DNA of 53,901 nucleotides from Prorocentrum cordatum (lineage: Eukaryota > Sar > Dinophyceae > Prorocentrales > Prorocentraceae), in the NCBI GenBank assembly GCA_963575745.1, contig CAUYUJ010022047.1, positions 55,001 through 108,901 of the forward strand, given 5' to 3'. Within the stretch, counting starts at the first letter, position 1. Every line of letters starts with the position of its first letter. The translations under genes and the position numbers were made by a program. Below, one piece after another: positions 50,950 to 53,901 of the stretch. The notes beneath the pieces are model-generated. The model searched no databases. It was not told the origin of the DNA and saw nothing but the letters and a program-made list of their open reading frames with translations.

Positions 50950-53287
50950 ATGCCAGCAGCCATGGAGTCCACCTCCGAGAACTTCCTGGAGGAGGGCTCC
51001 CGCCGCACAGTGGTTGCCATGTCGTGTGTCGTCTGGTTCGTGATCGGCGGCTTTGTGCTCGTGGTCCGCGTGGTGAGCCTGGTGAGGCACAAGTCAGCTT
51101 CATTCGGCGGCGAGCGAGGGGGGGAAGTGAGAAAGAGAAGGCCTTCCTCAGAAGTTTCGGAAGTCCCCCGGCCTTCTGAGAAGTTTTCTAAACCTCCCCA
51201 TGCTACACAAAAACTCTCGGAAGGCGCGAGGGCTTCTGAGAAGTTTTGCCGCCTTTGAGAAGGTCTTCTTCTTGTCACTTCCCCCCCCCTCGCTCGCCGC
51301 CGATTCATGTTCGGTGCGTCACTGCCTTGTCCGTTTGATCAGATTCTGCAGGCGCTCCGTCTCCATGCTCTTCCGCACGGTCAGCGGCCCCGCCGCGAAG
51401 GAGCTGGAGAAGAGGCGCCTGATCCGCGCCCACAGCTGGCTCATCTATGGTGTCGTCGCCACCTCGATCGTTGTCGTGGCCCTTCTCGTGCATTGCATCA
51501 GGCCATCCCCTCGCTTCAATTCGCCGGTGCAGGACGTCTCCACGTTGGCGGGCTGCTTCATTGTTCTCTTCCTTGGGGCATGCCCTAGCGTGGTGACGCT
51601 GAGCACCCTGAACGCCTGGTCCTCCACCGTTGCAGTGTGCATCACTATGTATGGATCGCCATTCGCCATAGAAGCAAACTATGCGGCTTCGTCTGCCCCG
51701 ATGTGTTTTGCAGCTATCATGGTGCTGTGCTTGTTCAACGTGAACGTGCGACTGAACGCGTGTTGGTTGCTGGTCTTGACCGCGACGCTCTGCAGCTCGA
51801 TCCTGTGCGGCACTGTTGACCCGCTCACGGCCTGCGACTTTGAAGCCCGCCGCGTGCGCTACTCGGCGCACATCTGTCAGGCGGGCCTGATGCTGACCGC
51901 CTGCGTCATCTGCCTGCACCGGTACATCTGTCTGGCCGCGCAGTACGAGATGGAGGCCCGCATGTCGAGGAATGAGCTGCAGGCTTCGCGCTCGGTGCTG
52001 CGGTGTGTCTGCGACGTGGTGGTGGAGCTCGATAGCGACTTCTGTCTGCAGGACGAGTCCCCCGAGCTCGTCAACATGCTCTTGCTGAACTCGCAGCGAT
52101 CCCTCTTGGGCGAGGACGTGAGGTTGTTCCTGGCGTCCGAGCAGGATCGCCAGAAGTTCACCGAGCAGATGGGCCAGTCCTAGGATCAGAGCGACGACGT
52201 GGTGGGGCTCAGCGCGGCCTTCCACGTTTCCATGAAAGACAGCTCCAGCATACCCCTCGTCGTCGAGGTGTTCTCCGTGCCCTTCGTGAACCGGGGTGCG
52301 CAAGCGGCGTATTTTGTCGGGATCCGAGAGTTTACGGACATCAGCCCGATACTCACCGTGGACAGTGCGGCGGAGGTGCGTCAGGGCAACTTTCATAGAG
52401 CTGCTGCCCCAGAGGCAGTTTCCTGGGCCCCACCCGCGCCAGCAGTGGACTCCACCCAGGATTCGTCGGATGTGAACTCCGACGCTCTCTCGTGGGACGT
52501 GGAGTTCTCGATCGAGGCTGAGGCCATCGGCTGGATCGACATCCTAACCTCAGGCTACACCGTGAGGTACGCCAGCCCCGCATTCGCTAAGCATCTGGAG
52601 GTCAACAGCAAGCTCCTGGCCGCGCTGAGGCCACGCGCACGAGCAGATTTTATACGCTGGGTCCAGCAGGCGTATATCGATCTATTGGAGGAGGGATCCG
52701 ATTCTGGTCACAAGCAATGCAGCGAGCGGCTCCACATGAAGTGCTCCGCCCCCGCGGCCACAAGCGGAGCGCGCCGGACGTGGCGATCGGTCTCGGCTTA
52801 TGTGAGGCTCGACCTGACACCACCCCGGGGCGGGCAGCCCCACGGCGAGGGTGTCGTGCGCATTGTGCTCCAGGACCTCCAGATCGGCACGCGAGCGTCC
52901 AGCACCTTGTCGAGGGGGACCCCGCCGGCCACGCCCAGAGCCAGCCTTGAGCGCGCCTCCCAGGTCGCGTGCGGCCGACTGGAGGCCGAAGAGGCCGCGG
53001 CCGAGGGGCAGAGGCTTGCGAGGGCCACGGCGGGCGCGGCCGAGGGGCGGCGCGGCGGCGCTGCCGGCGCGGCCTCGCAGCCGCAGGGCCGTGCCGAGGC
53101 CGCGACTGCCGCCGCCGAGGTGCGGGGCGGCGACGCCGCCCTGCCAGCGGCACGGCCGAGGTGTGCGGCCTCGCAGTCGGCGGCGGCCGCGGCCGAGGCG
53201 GCGGCGACCGCGGCCGTGGTGCGGGCCGGAGCCGCCGCCGGCAGGGCGGCGTCGCCGCAGAGCACAGAGCAACTGCAGAGCCTGTGA
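50950..53287 (+). CDS. Multi-span membrane protein with PAS-like domains; interrupted by a TIR element and one TAG
   Basis: Exon 1 is 50950-51092 (ATG 50950), with a membrane helix (about residues 21-44). The frame resumes after the inserted element. With GT at 51093 and AG at 51351 the reading continues in frame. 51352-52183 gives five or six further hydrophobic helices (about 51450-51960), then a helical linker and the first PAS-like part (CDVVVELDSDF...). TAG 52181-52183 interrupts it. The same frame continues to TGA 53285-53287 and completes that PAS-like domain. It then has a second PAS-like part (GWIDILTSGY...VRYASPAF, about 52520-52680) and a Gly/Ala/Arg-rich C-terminus. A membrane sensor role is inferred from the domains. 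No kinase or cyclase domain is seen. Confidence 0.7.
51093..51351 (+). other. Putative intron containing the TIR element
   Basis: GTCAGC at 51093 and TCTGCAG ending at 51351 flank 259 bp; removal keeps the frame (phase 2, Lys codon split). The last part before the AG is weakly pyrimidine-rich. Without the element the remaining 54 bp are an open coding stretch in frame, so the original gene may have had no intron here. Confidence 0.45.
51104..51303. mobile_element. 200-bp TIR element (introner-like MITE)
   Basis: Ends are TCGGCGGCGAGCGAGG and its exact complement. The inverted similarity extends about 45 bp inward (G run, AAGTGA, then GAAGG/CCTTC) with few differences. TTCAT flanks it on both sides (51099-51103 and 51304-51308), a 5-bp target-site duplication. 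The interior has two direct repeats with CTTCTGAGAAGTTTT. There is no coding capacity, so it would be moved by a transposase made elsewhere. Confidence 0.85.
52181..52183 (+). other. In-frame TAG within the PAS-like coding region
   Basis: The frame is open for over 270 codons before and 360 after this triplet with no change of phase and with continuous PAS-like sequence. A single base change from a sense codon, readthrough or a sequence error would all fit. Confidence 0.85.
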
Positions 53288-53790
53288 GGCGCAGGCGCGC
53301 CCCTGTGTCCGTCGTCGCCGGCCTGCTTGGATCTGAGCCCCCCGCCGGCCCCGAGGGCCGCGCGCCGAAGGCAACCAAACCGAGGGGTCACAGGAGGTCT
53401 CTCCGCCGCGTGCCAGCTTCGTGCCCCCCTCGCAGGCCTCGATCTCCGAGCCTCTATGCGGCGGCGACGTCCGACGTGCAGCGTCGAATCGGGCATGTCC
53501 CTCTACAGGAGGAGTATCCCCAAATGGCCACAAAATAGTCCTGGCACGATTCTTCGAGTTATGTTTGGCCGTATCGTTGAGCATCTTTTTATAACCTGTA
53601 TTTTGCACTTGTTCTTCCAAAATCCGCCTGTGGGGGGACATGCCCGACCCAAGCCCAGCGACGCCCGCGAGCCGAGGGCGGCGAGCCGCTGCGGCGCGCC
53701 CCGGCGAGGCGCCGCGCTCGTCTTCTTCGCGGCGGCCGAGCAGGCGCGCGCCTGCCTTCAGGCCCCGCCGCCCCGCGCCCAGGGGCTCCT
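53288..53790. other. Downstream flank of the PAS-type gene
   Basis: GC-rich to 53500, then about 150 bp of lower GC (53540-53640) that could hold the mRNA 3' end. GC-rich Arg/Ala frames on both strands are not convincing genes. Confidence 0.5.
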
Positions 53791-53901
53791 CCTCCACCTC
53801 CCCCTCCTCCTCCTCCTCCTCCTCCTCCTCCTCCTCTCCTCCTCCTCCTCCTCCTCCTCCTCCTCCTCCTCCTCCTCCTCCTCCTCCTCCTCCCCCTCCC
53901 T
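53790..53901. repeat. CCT/TCC microsatellite
   Basis: CTCCTC triplets continue to the window end with few interruptions. Confidence 0.95.

Noticed and set aside
52682-53797. 371-codon minus-strand Arg/Ala/Gly-rich frame opposite the PAS-type gene
   Set aside because: GC-rich antisense shadow of a coding strand with Ala/Gly-rich codons.
1-53901. tRNA, rRNA, SL RNA or U-type small RNA genes
   Set aside because: I looked for conserved cores by eye and saw none I could support; a covariance-model scan would be decisive.

Overview
The window looks like nuclear DNA of a dinoflagellate. The evidence is two relict copies of the dinoflagellate trans-spliced leader, a GC-rich base composition, very little single-copy coding DNA, a long RNase H-bearing LINE, a PAS-type membrane protein gene and many families of tandem and inverted repeats. 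The species cannot be fixed from sequence alone. There is one 100-N scaffold gap (3802-3901). Most long open frames here are by-products of GC-rich tandem repeats and are not annotated as genes.

Layout. 1-1307 is the end of a composite repeat element (VNTR-1, 77-bp units). 1308-3801 is an array of roughly 300-bp units, each holding a long hairpin (array 1). After the gap, 3902-5410 encodes a cysteine-rich protein of unknown function (copy A). 5411-17200 is a degenerate, repeatedly duplicated neighbourhood of that gene: fragments B, C, D and E, their common upstream leader, purine and pyrimidine tracts and several minisatellites. It also holds one separate candidate gene with an acidic C-terminus (9199-9930). 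17240-18890 is short GC-rich repeats. 18890-24440 is a second, longer hairpin array (array 2) that shares rare variants and a 0.5-kb minisatellite insert with array 1. 24445-26185 holds a 15-bp minisatellite and a foldback complex.

26417-28402 is a complete composite element (VNTR-2). 28558-31899 is an inverted duplication of a transposase-like gene. 32060-33900 is low-copy DNA with a possible RRM-like exon. 34150-35198 is VNTR-3. 35200-41730 is a nearly full-length but broken LINE: coiled-coil ORF1, then endonuclease, reverse transcriptase, zinc knuckle and RNase H in ORF2. 41905-49936 holds VNTR-4, VNTR-5 and VNTR-6 with a LINE C-terminal fragment between the first two.

50040-50560 is a GACGTCC-type repeat. 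50700-53287 is the best protein gene in the window: relict spliced leaders, a multi-span membrane region and PAS-like domains. It is interrupted by a 200-bp terminal-inverted-repeat element with a 5-bp target duplication and by one in-frame TAG. The window ends in a CCT microsatellite.

Main points of interest. (1) The 200-bp TIR element at 51104-51303: removing it with one target copy restores an open frame, the pattern expected of an intron-forming introner. (2) A family of composite elements built as fixed leader, pyrimidine tract, VNTR and fixed tail, with the same ends around unrelated or diverged core repeats. (3) Two megarepeat arrays whose every unit carries a 31-bp-arm hairpin. (4) A 425-bp protein-coding module copied four times with sharp, shared borders.
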